A stretch of DNA of 64,000 bases, from contig NC_133935.1 in assembly GCF_031877795.1 (NCBI RefSeq), forward strand, positions 87,364,748 to 87,428,747, given 5' to 3'. Positions 1 to 13,792 of the stretch are shown here, in pieces. The notes beneath the pieces were generated by a model. The model was not told the DNA's origin. It ran no database searches and worked only from the letters and a program-made list of their open reading frames with translations. How positions within the stretch are numbered: the first letter of the stretch is position 1; each line of letters begins with the position of its first letter. The position numbers and the translations under genes were made by a program. The stretch comes from Strix aluco. Its lineage: Eukaryota > Chordata > Aves > Strigiformes > Strigidae.

Positions 1-1703
1 GTAGGGGACCCCTTGCCCTACTGCCTTATTAGATGGACACTTCTTTCCTTCCCCCTTGCCCCCTACCCACACCCCAGGTTGTAGGGGACGCCTCCCTCTG
101 TGTCAGAGGACACCCCCCAACCCACCCCCGGCAGGCTTTCCCTCCTGTCTTATACGGTGCATGTGTCCCCTATAATTAGGCAAGGGGTCCACCAACACCG
201 CATCTCAGACGGTAAGAGTCGGGGAGGGGCGTTCCTCAGGCCATAACCGGTTTCCCTGCCTGTTCCTGTCCCATAAGGGGGGGTAAGCTGCTCTTATCTC
301 CTCTGCCCCTGCGTGCCAAACTTCCCCTAGGCTTTCGTGCAAAGACTTTCCTCCTCCCTCATCTCTTGTGGTGGTGTCTGGCAGGCTGCCTACAGCCCAC
401 ATCAGTTTGGGAGAAGGAGGAGAGGACCCTTGTTGCTCCTCGGGGTGGGACTAATGTGGAGGTGGGGTGTCTTTTCCATCTCCTGGAGAGATTGGCTGAG
501 CCTCCAGGATCTCTGCGGGCCATAACACCAGATCAACTCCCTCTCCTGGGTGTGGAGAGACCCGCCTCAGCTCCACTGTCAGCTCTGGTTTTTACTCTGA
601 ATTTTAAATCCCTGTGTGTGCTATTTATCAGTGTTATTTTGATATGTGGAAATTGTGAGACTTTCCCAAGACCACCCAGTGAAAGAAACTGTTATTACTT
701 AAGTTAACCTGAAGATCAGCTTATCTGTGTTGACCCCAATAATGTTACCTGGGTGTGTTTATAAGTAGCTCATGCCCTATCAGCAGCTGACCCCTGAGTG
801 ACCCATGTCCTGCTGACTCGTATCTAGACAAACCCAGATTGATCAGCAGAGGCTTGTGTTTTCTGTTGACCTCAAGGTTAGGAAATGACTTCTCCGAGCG
901 CACAGGTGATGTAGAAACAACCTGTTTCTGACAAATGTGGCTCTAGTTACCTCAGCCCAATTTCTACTTCCAAATGCTGGTTTTTGGGTAGAGGTTCACT
1001 CCTAGATGTGATCAGGATCTTTTCCTTGCTGCCTGGGTTCTTTGTGCCTGATAGAGGATTGCAGCCCTTTGCATCCCAGCCTGGCAGCTGCTTGGGGTGG
1101 AGTGGTGAGAGATGCTCCTGCTCTTCCTCCAGCTTAATTTGTGCCATGGGAATGAGTGGGAAGAAGGTGACTGGGGCAGTCCCTTGTTTTGAAACCTGGT
1201 GAAATTCCCCACAGGCTGGAGTGGATGTTCTTTATTAGGTGACTTAAATGAAAGCAAGGTAAACTTCGATGAGCCTGGGTTTTGTAATCGCTGGTCTTAG
1301 TAACCATTGTGTGATCTGGATGGCAGAACATTTTAATGAACTTTTAAAAATAAATGTTTTCATAGAAGCATGCGGCAGTATCATCCTGAGGATCAAATCG
1401 TAGCTCCCTAATTACCACACTTGAAAAGCATAGCATAATTGAAGGTTTCAGTGATTCGGTGAGGTGATGAAACACACTGGCTCAGTTTCTGGGATGGTCG
1501 TGCATTCCTTTGTGAGGCTTGTCTGTGTGGAGAGGCCCAGGGAAATTGTGATAAAACTGGGAAAGGAGTTCATGCAGATAAGACATGCATGTATTAAACC
1601 TTCATCTGGAGACTCACAAGCAAGAGGATGCCAGCTTGGCACCTAGATGTGATCTTGTGATGTAGATAGAGAAATTCAAGAAGTTGCTGGCTTGAGGCTT
1701 GTT
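1..1703. other. Non-coding stretch, GC-rich left edge
   Basis: No gene is recognised here. The first 560 bases are GC-rich and rich in C and G runs but poor in CpG, so this does not look like a CpG-island promoter. The string gtaggggac occurs at 1 and again at about 81, which hints at a decayed repeat. A 113-codon open frame at 366-707 shows no domain, signal peptide or splice context that I recognise. The remainder is ordinary AT-balanced DNA. It could be the first intron of long-form NET1 or intergenic sequence. Confidence 0.5.
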
Positions 1704-2295
1704 CACAGAGTAATAGAAATGTTTAACTGGAAGTGACTTCTGGGAGGTCTCCAGTACAACACCTGCTCAAAGCAAGGCCAACTTCAAATTTAAGTCAGGT
1801 TGCTCAGAGCATTGGCCAGGTAAGCTTCAGAAACCTCCAAGGACAGCGATTTTCTTACCTCTCAGGGTCCCTATTCCAGAGTTTGATCACACCCATTGTG
1901 GGGGAAAATATTTTTCCTTCTATCTAATGGGAATTTTCCTTGCTGCAGCTTGTGCCTGTTGCCTCTTTTCATTCTGCTGTGCGTGCTCAAGAAGGGTCTA
2001 TCTCTGTCTTTTCTCTACCCCCTTTTTAGATAGTTGTAGACAGTAGTTAGATCCCCCTTTGCCTTCACCCGGGCTGAGTGAACACACTCTCAGTCTCTTC
2101 ATTCATCCCATGCTCCAGTCCCAACACCATCTTGTTTGCCCTGGGCTGGGCATGCTCCAGACGTTGCTGTTTCTTGTACTGAGAGGCCCAAAGCTGGACC
2201 CAGTATCCAGATGGGGTCTCACAAATACTGACTGGCATCATTTGACCTGCTTGCTGTGTTTTTGCCACCCTAGTAATGCAGAGCCAACTGTCCTG
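1704..2295 (-). mobile_element. Old CR1 LINE 3' fragment, minus strand
   Basis: Read on the plus strand this has the order typical of an inverted avian CR1 3' end: a hairpin-like start, then tctccagtacaacacctgct, a block resembling the lumped 'gcagcttgtgcctgttgcc' segment, a pyrimidine-rich segment on the T-tract side, then tggacccagtatccagatgg followed by ggtctcac. That order and the individual blocks match CR1 3' sequence as I know it. Divergence is high with many small indels, so this is an old insertion. Boundaries are approximate. No open reading frame survives. Confidence 0.8.
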
Positions 2296-2387
2296 CTTCA
2301 AACCACTAATAACAGAATTTAAATTGTTTAATCCCTTCAGCTGTTGGGGAAGTGGCAAACTAGGACAGAGGGATGTTGTTGTTTTTT

Positions 2388-2407
2388 AAACAAACAAACA
2401 AACAAAA
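2388..2407. repeat. Short CAAA microsatellite
   Basis: Four to five consecutive CAAA units, just beyond the old minus-strand CR1. Confidence 0.85.
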
Positions 2408-5400
2408 CACCACAACCTGGAAGCGGTTTGGGGTTTTTTTAAAAACCACTTTAGCCAAATACACAAAATCTGTGTCTTATGTTTGAGTGGTCCTGCTGCT
2501 GGACTCAATTCCTGAGCTTTAAGCCAGTCTAACCTTGCATGGGCTGGTATAGGTTAGTGTGTGACTTTCCCCTTGTTAATGGGGACTGCATCTATCCACC
2601 TGTTGCGGGCTAGGACAGGCAGGAGTTCCAACTGTTTGCAGTGTGTTTGTGGTCTGAACTGCCAGCCTCTTGTGCAGGGCTGCTCTTAACAGAAAATCCA
2701 CAAGCTGGGGGGTTGAATTCAGCTGGGCCTCCAGCAGAGCCACATGGAGCACTTAAGCAAAGGCCTCTACTCCCTAAGCAAGCGCTTTTGCACTAGAACA
2801 TAAATATGTTTAAACATATGCATGATAAATTACCTCACTACCCCTGTTAATTTGCCTTAACCTTGTTGAGTGTGTGCACACATGCATGAAAAAGTTTTTG
2901 TCTCCAGCCCTGTAATCTGACCCTGGAGGAGGAGTCCTCTGCCCTTCAGCCTGATTTTAGTCAAATATCTGTCCAGGCAGAAATGGAGCTCCAGTTGCAG
3001 GCCTGAGGCCTCTCTGATTGAGAGACTCTGTGAATGCACTAAACACATTCAGCAATGTTTGAGGGCGAGGTAATATCCTTTATTAGACATGTCTTCCTGC
3101 AGACCCTGCTTTGCTTTTGCACCCTTAGTCTCTCATAGCTCCAACATTCCTGAGTAGTCTCAAATCTGCTGTTTCAGTGAGGTTTTCTTAAGTATTAGTT
3201 TGACTTTCATTGGAAGCATCAAGTTTCACTTCTGTGATGCTAGAGAATTCCTGACACTTCCAAAAGTGGAGTATGTGGCCAGGGAGGTGTGAAGCGATGT
3301 GGTTTGGACAGAGTATTTGTAGTCAGCCTCTTGTCTGCCTAACCCCAGAGTTGCATCTAAAAAGGGAGGAGAGAGTTGATAGCATGCTAGAGACAGTGAC
3401 TTCACACAGTCATGAACAGTGAGTATTTCCCCTGATAGCTCTGATCTGAGGACTGCTTTAACATCTAATTTTCCGTTCATCCCTTTCCCCCATTGGCAAT
3501 AGCACTGTAGCTCTTGCACAGCAATGTGAATCAGGTTTAAGGTATAAACATGAGGTAATTGCTCTGCTGAACAAAGGGAGAGGAATCTATAGAGTGTGTC
3601 CAAAGAGCTGCAGTCCTGAAGGGGGGAGTGAGGAATGGGTTTAGCAAGAACACATTCTCTGTTGCCAGCTAGTTTCTGAGCCAGAATCAGACAGCATTAC
3701 TGGTGGCTGGATGAGTATTTCTCTGAACCTTGTCCCCCCAGCTCTGGCAACTAGAAGATGACCAAAAAAATGTAGGTAGGCTTCTGGGACAGATAAGGGA
3801 AACTTTGTTTTGGGGTTTGTTTGCTCTGTAATCTTGTTCCCAACCTCATAGTTTATCTAGTCTCAAGGTGAATCCAGGTGAAGCTGAGAGCTCAGGGGCA
3901 TGTTGTCTCTTCGGAGGTAACACACATAAATAAAGCAGTGAGTCCTCTCTCCTGCCCCAGACATGCTATCCAACCCCGACTTACATCTTGCATACATCTT
4001 TTGCCAAGCTGCAGGAGCCTGTGTGGAGGCTGGCTCTGGAGCTCCCTCCAGCTGGGATGGCCCAGCACCCCACCGGGAGGAGACAGGTACCCTCCAACTC
4101 CAGGCAAGCCTGGAGCTCACAAAATTTTTTTTAATCTTTGTCCAGAGTCAACTGTTCTCTCTGATATCTAGATACATACTGGAGCTTTCATATTGCAGAA
4201 GCACCAGAGGTGATCGTGCAAGGTTGGAGTACTGCTGTGCTGAGCTTCTGAGGATAGAGATGGGCTGTCAAGTCACACATCTAATTAAAGCCCTGCCTCA
4301 TCCTCCCCCTTCTTGAGTGCCTGCATCTTTGGTAGTACAAAGCCACAGCTCTTTTCAATCACTGATCCTATGATGCGCGTGTGGTGTTGTGCCTGTTCTG
4401 TGATCTGTTGGTACTTGCTCAGCACCTGAGTCCCAGACCTTGCAAAGACAGTGGAGTTGTGAACAAGAGACAGTGTTGTGTCACTTTGAGACAAGCTATC
4501 TGCAGTGGGAAGGGAAGAGAGTCATGGTTGATTGTATGTATTCATGTACTTGTAAATATTTTAATTGTAACCGTCAGTTCTCAGTAGTTATTCAAATGGG
4601 ATTAATCCAATGAACTGGCTGACTTTGTATGGAAGGATTAAAAGAAACTAGTGGTTTTATGTAGGTCTCATTAGGGTGGAAAGTAGGAAAGATGCTCAGT
4701 TGTCAAGCTGTGAAAGCAAGGGTGGTGTCATGGTAAGCCCCTGAGCAAAGGTGGTCTGAAGCAGGCTGATTGGTGTTGACTTGAGAAAACAAGGACAAAC
4801 CGCTTCTGTCTGGTGTGATCAACAGATGAGGCTGACAAAAGAGCTTGGTAGAGTAGCAGGTGTTGGGGAAGAGCTGAGAGTCTGGTTTTGTGTTTTCTCA
4901 CAGATGGTGCAACTGTGAACTGCTGCCAAAGGTAGGGTCTGGGTTCCCCAAACCAGCTCCGCTCCTGCTGCTTTACTTGCAGCTGTCCCAGTCACTGCGT
5001 GGCTGCAGGGTGAGCTGGGTAGTTGGTTTTGTTGAACCTGTACCCAAAAAAAGTAAAGTTTTACACTTAATCAGCAGCTGAACCACCTTTCCTTATGGCT
5101 ATGGGATTGCTGCATTAGGTTTGCAGGGATCTGGCTGGGAGGAAAGGAGAAAAGTGGCCTTTTCTGGTGGCAGCCTGCGGTCACGCTGGAGAGGTGTAAT
5201 GTGAAGTGAGACCCTTCACTGCGGCCTGTGCAGGAGGTTTCTCAAGAAGAGGTTTGTTTCTGTAGCAGAAACAGCAGCAAAGAAACTGGTTGTCCACATG
5301 GGAGAAGGATGGGTTTGAAGAGAGTCCTTTGTGAATTATATGTTTACATATTAAAAAAAAAAAAGCTTTTTAAAATCTTCCCTGATCACCCACTTGTTCT

Positions 5401-8400
5401 GCACAATCTGCAGTAAACACTTCAATTGGCTTTTATTTATTCACTATACACATTTAAACTATTTAAAGTCAGTTGTTTGTTAGCCAGTGACCTAACACTC
5501 TGTTGTGAAGGCCAAGTGTTTTTGATGGTAATGGCTCTCCCTTTCCTTTCTTCTCCCTAATTATGGCTTTTCTGAAATGAATGTTTGTTTGCTCTTGATC
5601 TCCGTTGTGATTAAAGCCTATATTCCATCAGACTTTCTTGGGCTGGTAAAATAGTAATGAAGAGTGCAAACATGCACTTTTCCTTCCTATTATCACATCA
5701 AAGTTAGCACAAATGGAAACTTCTACTCCACTGAAGTAGGTAGCTATTAAAATACATCACTTGACATAATTGGAAGCTACAGTGTAGCTTTCAGAAAATG
5801 TCTAGAGGCTCTTGTATTACCACTGATTTTTATTCCAAAAGCAGGCTGTGAGTGTCTGTGTCCGAATGTGTTCAAGGCACAGGAGGTTCATATGCAGCCA
5901 CTTCAGGTGTCCTTCCATAGGCCTCAAACGCAAAGCGCACGGGAGATGGGTAATACTGCAGTACCCGTACTCTCCTAAATTGTGCATCCATATTTTGGCC
6001 TGAAGTTACTGTAAGAGAATGCTGATACTTTGACAATCGTTCCTAAAAAACAAATAAGGGGTTGGGGTTTTTAAGGGTTAAAACCCCACTTGTGTACTTT
6101 GTTATTTGTGCTTCCCCTGGACTGTCCTCTGCACAAGAATTCCACAATGTTTCAGCAGCTTTGCACAAGAACTCCCTAAAACTGAGAGGCTTCACACTGA
6201 CAGCAGTGATCTTGTGACGCTATTTTCTTCCTCTATAGACTATCTTTCAGTGAAATAGCTAGTACCATTTTACTGTCATCTTTCTCTTTCCCTACACTTT
6301 GAGTGTCAGAGGGTTTATTAAAATCCAGTATTAAAATCCAGCAAACTGGAATGAAATCCTGACCTTACTGGACATCTACTAACAACGGTTGGTGTGGGGG
6401 AACTATCTTGTACCTGGTGTTTTTCTGCAAGGGACAAAGGAGGTGTGAGCATACCTGACTAGTCAGCTCCACAGCGCTGGAATAGCTCCCAGGTTTTTTT
6501 GTCAGGATGTGCAAAATGTGTTAAAACACAGGCAGAATTAATAAACCAAGCTGAAGTATATACTTCATGTACTTCCAGTGGCCTCTGAACAAGTATCTCT
6601 AGGAAATGTTGGTAGTGCCTGTGGGAATGCTCTTCCACCCCCAGTGTGCTCCCAGTGCAGCTTGGTGTTTCTCAGTGCTTGGAGATGTTGGAAACAACAG
6701 AAATTTCTCATCGGGAAGATGAGATGAGGGTTGGGGAAGACAGACCGACCTGTAAAATCACTCAGAACTTGCTTTTTCTAAACCATGGACTGCTACTTTC
6801 CCAACTTATATGGCAAGTGCCACCAGTCAGTTATTAAAACCTATTAAAACCTTTCAGCACTCTATGTGAATGTTGATTGTGCCCTCTACATGAATGTTGA
6901 TTGTGGGTAACGCCAGTCTCTTAATTACTATATGCTGATGATAGCCTGCTTGTTATTGTCTTGTAAAACAGAAGTCATGCTACACTTACCAAATAATTAT
7001 CTTCACTCACAAATCATTATTCTCAACATCCAGTTGCTTGAGCCTAGCTATTACGGCTTCAATTAATATTTTCAGGGCAAGCTGATCACAGATGCCTTGC
7101 AGAATGCTCCCTTCAGATAAGTAACTTGCAGCAGATGAAGACAGGATATTACTGCTGAGCCTAGCTAACTTCAGTCCTGTGAGTCAAAAGATAAGGATAG
7201 CATCTCTCCTGTAAACATGAGCCCTTCAGTGCTTTTGCACCCAGTGAAGTCATCTTTGTGTGTGCTGAAAGTATCTTTTCTACAGTTAGGGATGTTCTTA
7301 ACTCTAGCTGTCTCTTCTGACTGGGCTTGCTTCTGACCTAGGTATCAAGCAGAGGTTGGGATAAGCCCACAGCAATGACATGGTTCGGTGTGATGGGGAG
7401 AAGACCTCACTCTTCCCCATGTTTTACTTGTGAGTAGCTGCAGTAGTTCTTAAGAAAAAAACCAAAGCACTTAACTGCACTTGCAGCAGAGATTGGTATC
7501 ACTCTCCTGGTGAGGTGGAGTGTCAAAATATTCTTTCCAAAATCACAAATTATATTGATGCCTAAATCTCCTACTTGGATAGGAATAGAGCATAGAGGTG
7601 TTTCCTGCAATTGCAAGCAACAGTGCAACAGAGCCTACAAAATGTCTGCTTTGTGCCCTGTCACTACAGACTACACATATTTCCAGATCCCTTGAACAAG
7701 TTTAACAGCTGCTGATTATGATCGCTGATCTCCTGGAATCTGCTGTGCAAAGAGAAGAGATAAAAATCAATGGCACTGTTGATCTCAAAGATTAGCATGT
7801 GAAGAAGAGCTTTATGAAATGGGCCTTGCTGCTTTTGCAGGGAAAGGCCAAGAAAAAGCAGCTAATCCTTAGAGTCCTGCTGATCTGACTCCAAGTGAGG
7901 AGATTCATTTTACTGAAGTCATGCAAGTGAGAGACTATCCAGGCATCTACCTCGGTTATCTTCATTTTAGGAGGAGACTCTGCATGTCTTGACTATATCC
8001 TGTGTGATCAGAGGAAACTGAAACACCATAAAGTTGGTCTTTCTCAAAGGACCAGATCTTGCATCTGTAATGCAAGAGACAACAGGTAAAGGCAGGCAAG
8101 GGAGCACAAGAACAGGAGAATTTGGAAGGAATGGAAGAATGATTGTTAGATACTGTAGAGGGTAGGTAGTCTGAGACTACACTGGGAAATACCAGAGTTC
8201 ATCTAATCAAGAAGAGCAGAAAGTTAGCAGCCTTTCTTCTAAGCAAAGGTGGTGGGCACAGGCTTTTTTGAGGATATCAGTGGATGTCCTGCGAGGAGCC
8301 TTAAAATGAAAGCAAAGACATGTGGTGTGAAGGCAAATACATGTGGGGCTGGAGGGTGCAGAGAAGAATAATGTTGCTAATATGGAGGATTAGGAAATTA

Positions 8401-11400
8401 TTTTTGGAGAGGTTTGCCAAAGAAGTTGTACTGTTGTCCTACATACTTGCTAAAGTCAGGGGAAGTGTTACATCAGGCATATCCAAACAGGCAGCAGAGT
8501 TTAGCTGTCAGGAAAGGCTGCATCTATTCCCAACAAACACTTATTTTTGTCAGAACAAGATTTTGATATATGCTTAAGTGTGAAGCCCAAGTTATACCAA
8601 AGTTATCGTGCCTCTTGACTTGTATTCCACTGCCAGAGGGGCAGCCTAGGTTTATCGTGTGTGCTGCTACCACATTAGTCCTCAGGTCTAATGAGCTTAG
8701 ATGAAAACTGCCTATGGGTGGAAGAAAAGTTTGAGTTGTGAAGGAGAAAAGACCTGGTTTTATTTACTTAATCTTCTCCTCAGCTCCAGAAACATAACTG
8801 ACCTTGTACTCACACCTCTACTGGATAAAGAGGAGTTGTAAGAACTTGAGCTCTTAACTGTCTGGGAATGTGGAGAGAGCGCTTCAGAGCAGCATCCTGG
8901 TGCTTTGGTGCTTTCCGTCATGCCATGTGGATGTAAAAACAGCACAGACTAAGGTGCAACTGCTTCCCTGACTGCCCTAGCTTCACACAGAAGCCTTGAA
9001 ATTGTTGAAATTAAAATATTCCACCAGCTCCCATTGCTTGTCAACCCTTTGAAAGGGTTTAAGCTCCCAGCTTTGCTGCCAGTGTTTTCAAGAGCTCAGA
9101 TTGAAAAGAATGGGAAAATTAGTTTCTTGACAAGTTTTTGTTTTCTTTTTGAAATCAAAGACATGAAAAATGCAAAGACTGCTTCCAAAAATCTTCTCCT
9201 GCCCAGGTAGACCTGTATAAGGCTTCTGATTATTAAATCACCTGCCATTCATTCTCACACACAGGTTTCCAGGTAGTAGCCAACAAGCCTCATGCTGCTC
9301 TTGAGCTTGCTAGAGACATCTCCAAGCACTCTTAGGCTGGCAGTAGTCAATATGTAAGGAGGGAGAATTACTTCTGATAAACTTAACTAAGCAAATTACT
9401 GAAGGGGGTGAGGAAAACTGACAGCCTCAAAGCTCATCTGCTTCTCCACAGAGCTGGTATTTGACTGAGTTTTAATAGAGCACTGGGCATGTCAAGTAGG
9501 GGCAAAATTGTTGTTAACCTGCAGAATTGCCTGTCACGTGGACAGGCTCTAATGTGTGATATTGTGCAAAGGAGGGTTGGAAATGTGAGTAGGTTTGAGA
9601 AAGCAACAGTGCTGTGGCAGCTCTCTGCAGGGCTAGGCCCAGGTATCTTTGTGAAAGGGAAGGCTATGGAGAAAATAAAGGGGTAGGAAGAGAGGAGAAG
9701 CTTGTACAGGCTGAGGAAGGTGCATTTGCAACTCTGGGAGAAGAATGAGACTGTGCTGCTCTTTCACCAAGAGAACTTGTGGGATGTCTTCAACTTCCAC
9801 CGTTGGGTCAAGCTTTCCAAATGTCAGAGCTGTGTACTTTAAGTATTCACATTGTTCTTATTCCTACTGAGCAAAATGCTCAGTACCCACATTTGACATC
9901 ATACCAGATGTCAAGGCTTTCCATTTCTCTTGTATTAGGAAACTTTTGCGTAATTTCTTTTGGTTTCCATTTTCTGGGCAGCTCTTTGTCTTGCCAAAGT
10001 TATGCCAAGTAAAACCCAACCCATCAGGATTTGAAAATGTTTCTTCTTCTGGACTCGATTTTCAGGAACCGTTTACATGCAGAAGGATGTGAGCAAATGC
10101 CTTAGACCATTTTTCAGAAGTGTCAAAGCAGATGCCATGCACTGAAGTCCCCTTCAGCTCTTATGAAGTAATAAATCTGCCAAGCTGTCTTCCTCTTCCA
10201 CTTCACACAAGTTTCTTTTAATACAATACCACAAGAGAAATGCAAAATACTACTTTGCCTTCCTCATGTACTTGGAAGAGTGACTTTCTTCTTGAATTTA
10301 ACTTACTAAAATATTAGGGCTTTTGTGTTATCAGTATCTTTTTTAAAAGCACTCAGGGTAAGCTGTAGGTAAACTTCTATTGCCTGAAAAGAAAGATTTA
10401 CTCAGTCTTTGCTGATCTAGGACATGGAAATATGATAAGCAGTTGTCTAGATTCACATATAATAAAAGTATGGAGAAATGGTTCAGAAAATTTTAGTGTG
10501 CATGTCCAGTGGCTGCAGATTAACCTGTGAATCTTTCTGTAGGAAGATAATGAACAGGCACTAACTAAAAAACTTATTAGCATGATTTTATCAATGAAGG
10601 ATTCTGAAATAGGGGCTCATCTTTGGAGGCTTGGAGAAAGACAGTTGGGGGTAACCAATTTTAAAATATATTTATATATTGTATGAGGTGATAACTATGA
10701 AAAGGGTATCTTTTGGCAGTTGTAGTGGATATTGCTGTCTGTGGTAGTAAGCAAGCACAGTTTGGGAGCTTATGACTGAAAGTACATAAATGAGGGAGGC
10801 GTGCTGGTGAAAGACAGTTTAGATCTTAGCTAAAAGTCTTGAATGGACCTAGAACCACCCAATTTCTTACAATCATTGGTTGTATTGAGAAGCTGTCATT
10901 ACTATTTGGTTTCCTTACTTGCAAATCTTTTCTTGTTGGGTGTTTCAGCACCACCTTTCTTCTAAAACATTGTTATGAATTCAAAGCAATGCATAGGTGA
11001 AAATTTGATCTCACTGAAACAGATGGCGAAATTCCCAGTAAATTCACTGATTTTACCATAGTATTCCAGGATTTTACCCTAGACTGCTTTGTACAATGGT
11101 TTCATTTCAAGTGCCAGTCAATCTGACAGCCATGGAAACTTCCCATCATGGCTGACCTGCAAGGATTTCCTCTCTGGATACTGGAAAAACTTCATCCCTA
11201 CCATTCATGCTTGTTTTCTAGCTCTGCTATTAGTTGGTTAAAGTTACTTGTTGACTTCTCTCTATTTTTTTTCCCTTCCCCCTGCTCTTCCTTTCCTGGC
11301 AGATCTGCCAGTGTATTTTATATTTTAATTTCTGCATCGGCTTTAAATCTGCTATCGTCTGTGGTGTTGCTCTGAAGAAACAGCAGGAAACATGGGGTTT

Positions 11401-11849
11401 CTGGTAAGTGTCAAGCCACTGCAGCAATGAAACTTAAGGGAAAGTTTTGAAATGCCTGAGAAAGAAAAGTAGTGATAAGGCAGCCCTGACAATAATATGC
11501 GGAAGGAAGAGCTCTTCCCAGAAAGGAACATGATAGTGAGAGATGAACAAACACTGGGAAGCAACAGGGTGAGAGAAATAAAACAATTATATGAAAGTTT
11601 CCCTAAAAAATAAATTATAAGTGGGGAGGAAACAGCTGGTGATGATCCTGAGACTGCTGAGGTAAATCAGTTAATGAGGATGGAGAAGCCTTTTACCCCA
11701 GTGAAAATCAGTTGAAGATTAGACAGTGCTTAAGCTCTACATGGACAATTCCCAGGGAAGCTAATGGAATTTGAGGACTTGTGTTCCTTTTATACTGGCA
11801 ATGTGTGGCTGCTTTTTGAGACTTAAAAGATGTAAACATCTGAATGTTT

Positions 11850-11920
11850 ACACTGAATTCTTATTTAAATACACTGAATTCTTTAATTAATTCTTTAATA
11901 CACTGAATTCTTATTTAAAT
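11850..11920. repeat. 50-bp tandem duplication, AT-rich
   Basis: The 21-base string starting acactgaattc at 11850-11870 is repeated exactly at 11900-11920. A shortened third copy of its first part starts at 11871. This is a local tandem expansion with a 50-bp period. Confidence 0.85.
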
Positions 11921-13736
11921 TTCAAAATTCTGCTCAGAAGTAATGCTTATTCATGTCTGCATCGAAGCTCTTCTTGAAGGTAGTGTCTCTTGTATAATGT
12001 GGGTTTGTATTTAGTGTGGGTGTCCATAACAGTGAAGCTGGTACCCTGATGCCTTCTACTGCTGTAATTGAAGGGTCTTCTAAAAAACTCAAATGTAAGT
12101 GAATGCAGGAATTACTTCATCTGCTAATCAAGACTAGCAGCTGGATATAAATATAAAATACTTCAGATTAGGAAAATGAATCCACCGATTTCTGAAAAAG
12201 ACTCTAGATAGATCATTCAATTTGAATTTGGCTTGGAAACAAGTAGTATCACCTAGGGTCTTCCTGAAATGAGTGTTGTCTTGCAAGAGCAGGTCCTACA
12301 GCGAGTTGGCCAATGTGCCATCTTCCAGAGATGGGGATGGCTGTCACTGAGGGATTTCTGCTTTGCATTTTATGGGGAAAAATGCTTCCTGCAGTGGAAT
12401 GCCATGGAGACCTGGGCATTCAGTAAATGTGGCAGGAGCGTGTCCTCAGTGGACAACTGCTGCTTTACCTTCTGCATGTCTTCACAGCCACGCATGGGCA
12501 GCATCCCATTCAAGCGTGACTTTGTCACCTCCTGACAAGCCCTGAACACAAAGGCTGCAGGCCTGAGCTTAGGAATTAGATTAATCTTCAAAACTAAACC
12601 ATGTCATGCTATTAACATACCAGTGAGCTGGAGAAAATGGCAGGTGAAGGTTTGTGACTTGCTTCCAAATAGGATTTTAAATGGTCTTTAAGTTTGTCCT
12701 CCTAGCTGCACATCTTCCTTGCTTTTCCCAGCTTTTATACTCTCCAGGGCAGTCCCTGGAAAGCAGCTGGAGTTTCATGTAGGATTCACATGCCTAAATA
12801 TATACCTTGTTCTTTTAACTGTTTAAAATTTGCAGATTCGTTGCTTCAGCTAGGGTACCTTATCCTTTTGCTGTGAGAAATATAAATAATTCTTCAGTTT
12901 CTCTGCACCTGAACTTATGGGTTGCCAGCAAATCTGTTTAACTCTGCGGTGCCGTAGACTTGGTGGTCCCACAGTTACCACATCCTGGTGAGAGGGGAAA
13001 TACCTTATTAAATGTGCTGACATAATTGTAAGTAATTATCTGACCAAACCTTCAACTTTACCTGCAAATGGACAGGAAGGCAGGCTTGATCACAGACCTT
13101 GACTTCCTGGTGTCTTGCCCTCCTCAGGCAATTTTATTCAGGGTTACTTTGAAGTCTTCCCAGAAATTAAAGCAAGGACAGAGGCCCTCCCAGTAGTCTT
13201 AACAGGGAGGAAAAAGGCACAGATTATTTCAGACCTGTCAGATGTTTGGATGGATCCCAGATGGACAAGGCGATTTCTTTGTTCCCCGTGCTTGTCAACA
13301 AGTTCTGCAACAGAAGCCTTTACACCCAGAAAAGGGGTGGAAAGTGTATCTGTGCGGTCACGCTCTTACAGACTTTGTGCTACAAGCACCATCCCTGCTC
13401 CATTTGGACGGTTCACTGCTCACCTTTATTCTTAATCTTTATTTTGGTGAAGCCAACGAAAATGCAGTCTTCAACAACAACAAAAAAGGCAAAAAGCCAA
13501 TAATGTAGTTAGAATTGCAAATCCAGGTGGGCCACACCTTATGTGGAGGAGTAGGAACAACTTCAGCCAAAGTTTCCTGCATGTTTTAGCAAGCAGTCCC
13601 AAGGACAGACAATAATGCAGACTGGTTTCCTATGGAGCTGGCTTGTGCTTGGACTCTCTGATGTCTTTTTCTCCCCACCTCCACGGTTGAGGTGTAACAG
13701 TTCATTCATGATGTGCAAAGTTGAGAGAGAAAAGTT

Positions 13737-13792
13737 AAAAAAAAAAAAAACCAAAAACAAAAAAAAAAAAACACAAACAAAAAAAACCAACC
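13737..13792. repeat. A-rich low-complexity tract
   Basis: Runs of 10 to 14 A interrupted by C or CC. Open frames through it are Lys/Asn-rich or, on the other strand, Phe/Leu-rich, and are artefacts of composition. Confidence 0.9.

Noticed and set aside
366-707. 113-codon plus-strand frame at the left edge, possible LTR or gene fragment
   Set aside because: No recognised protein similarity, no LTR borders and no promoter signal that I could point to.
3050-3110. Sequence gaggtaatatcctttattag resembling a reptile interspersed repeat
   Set aside because: Match is short and from memory, with no supporting second block.
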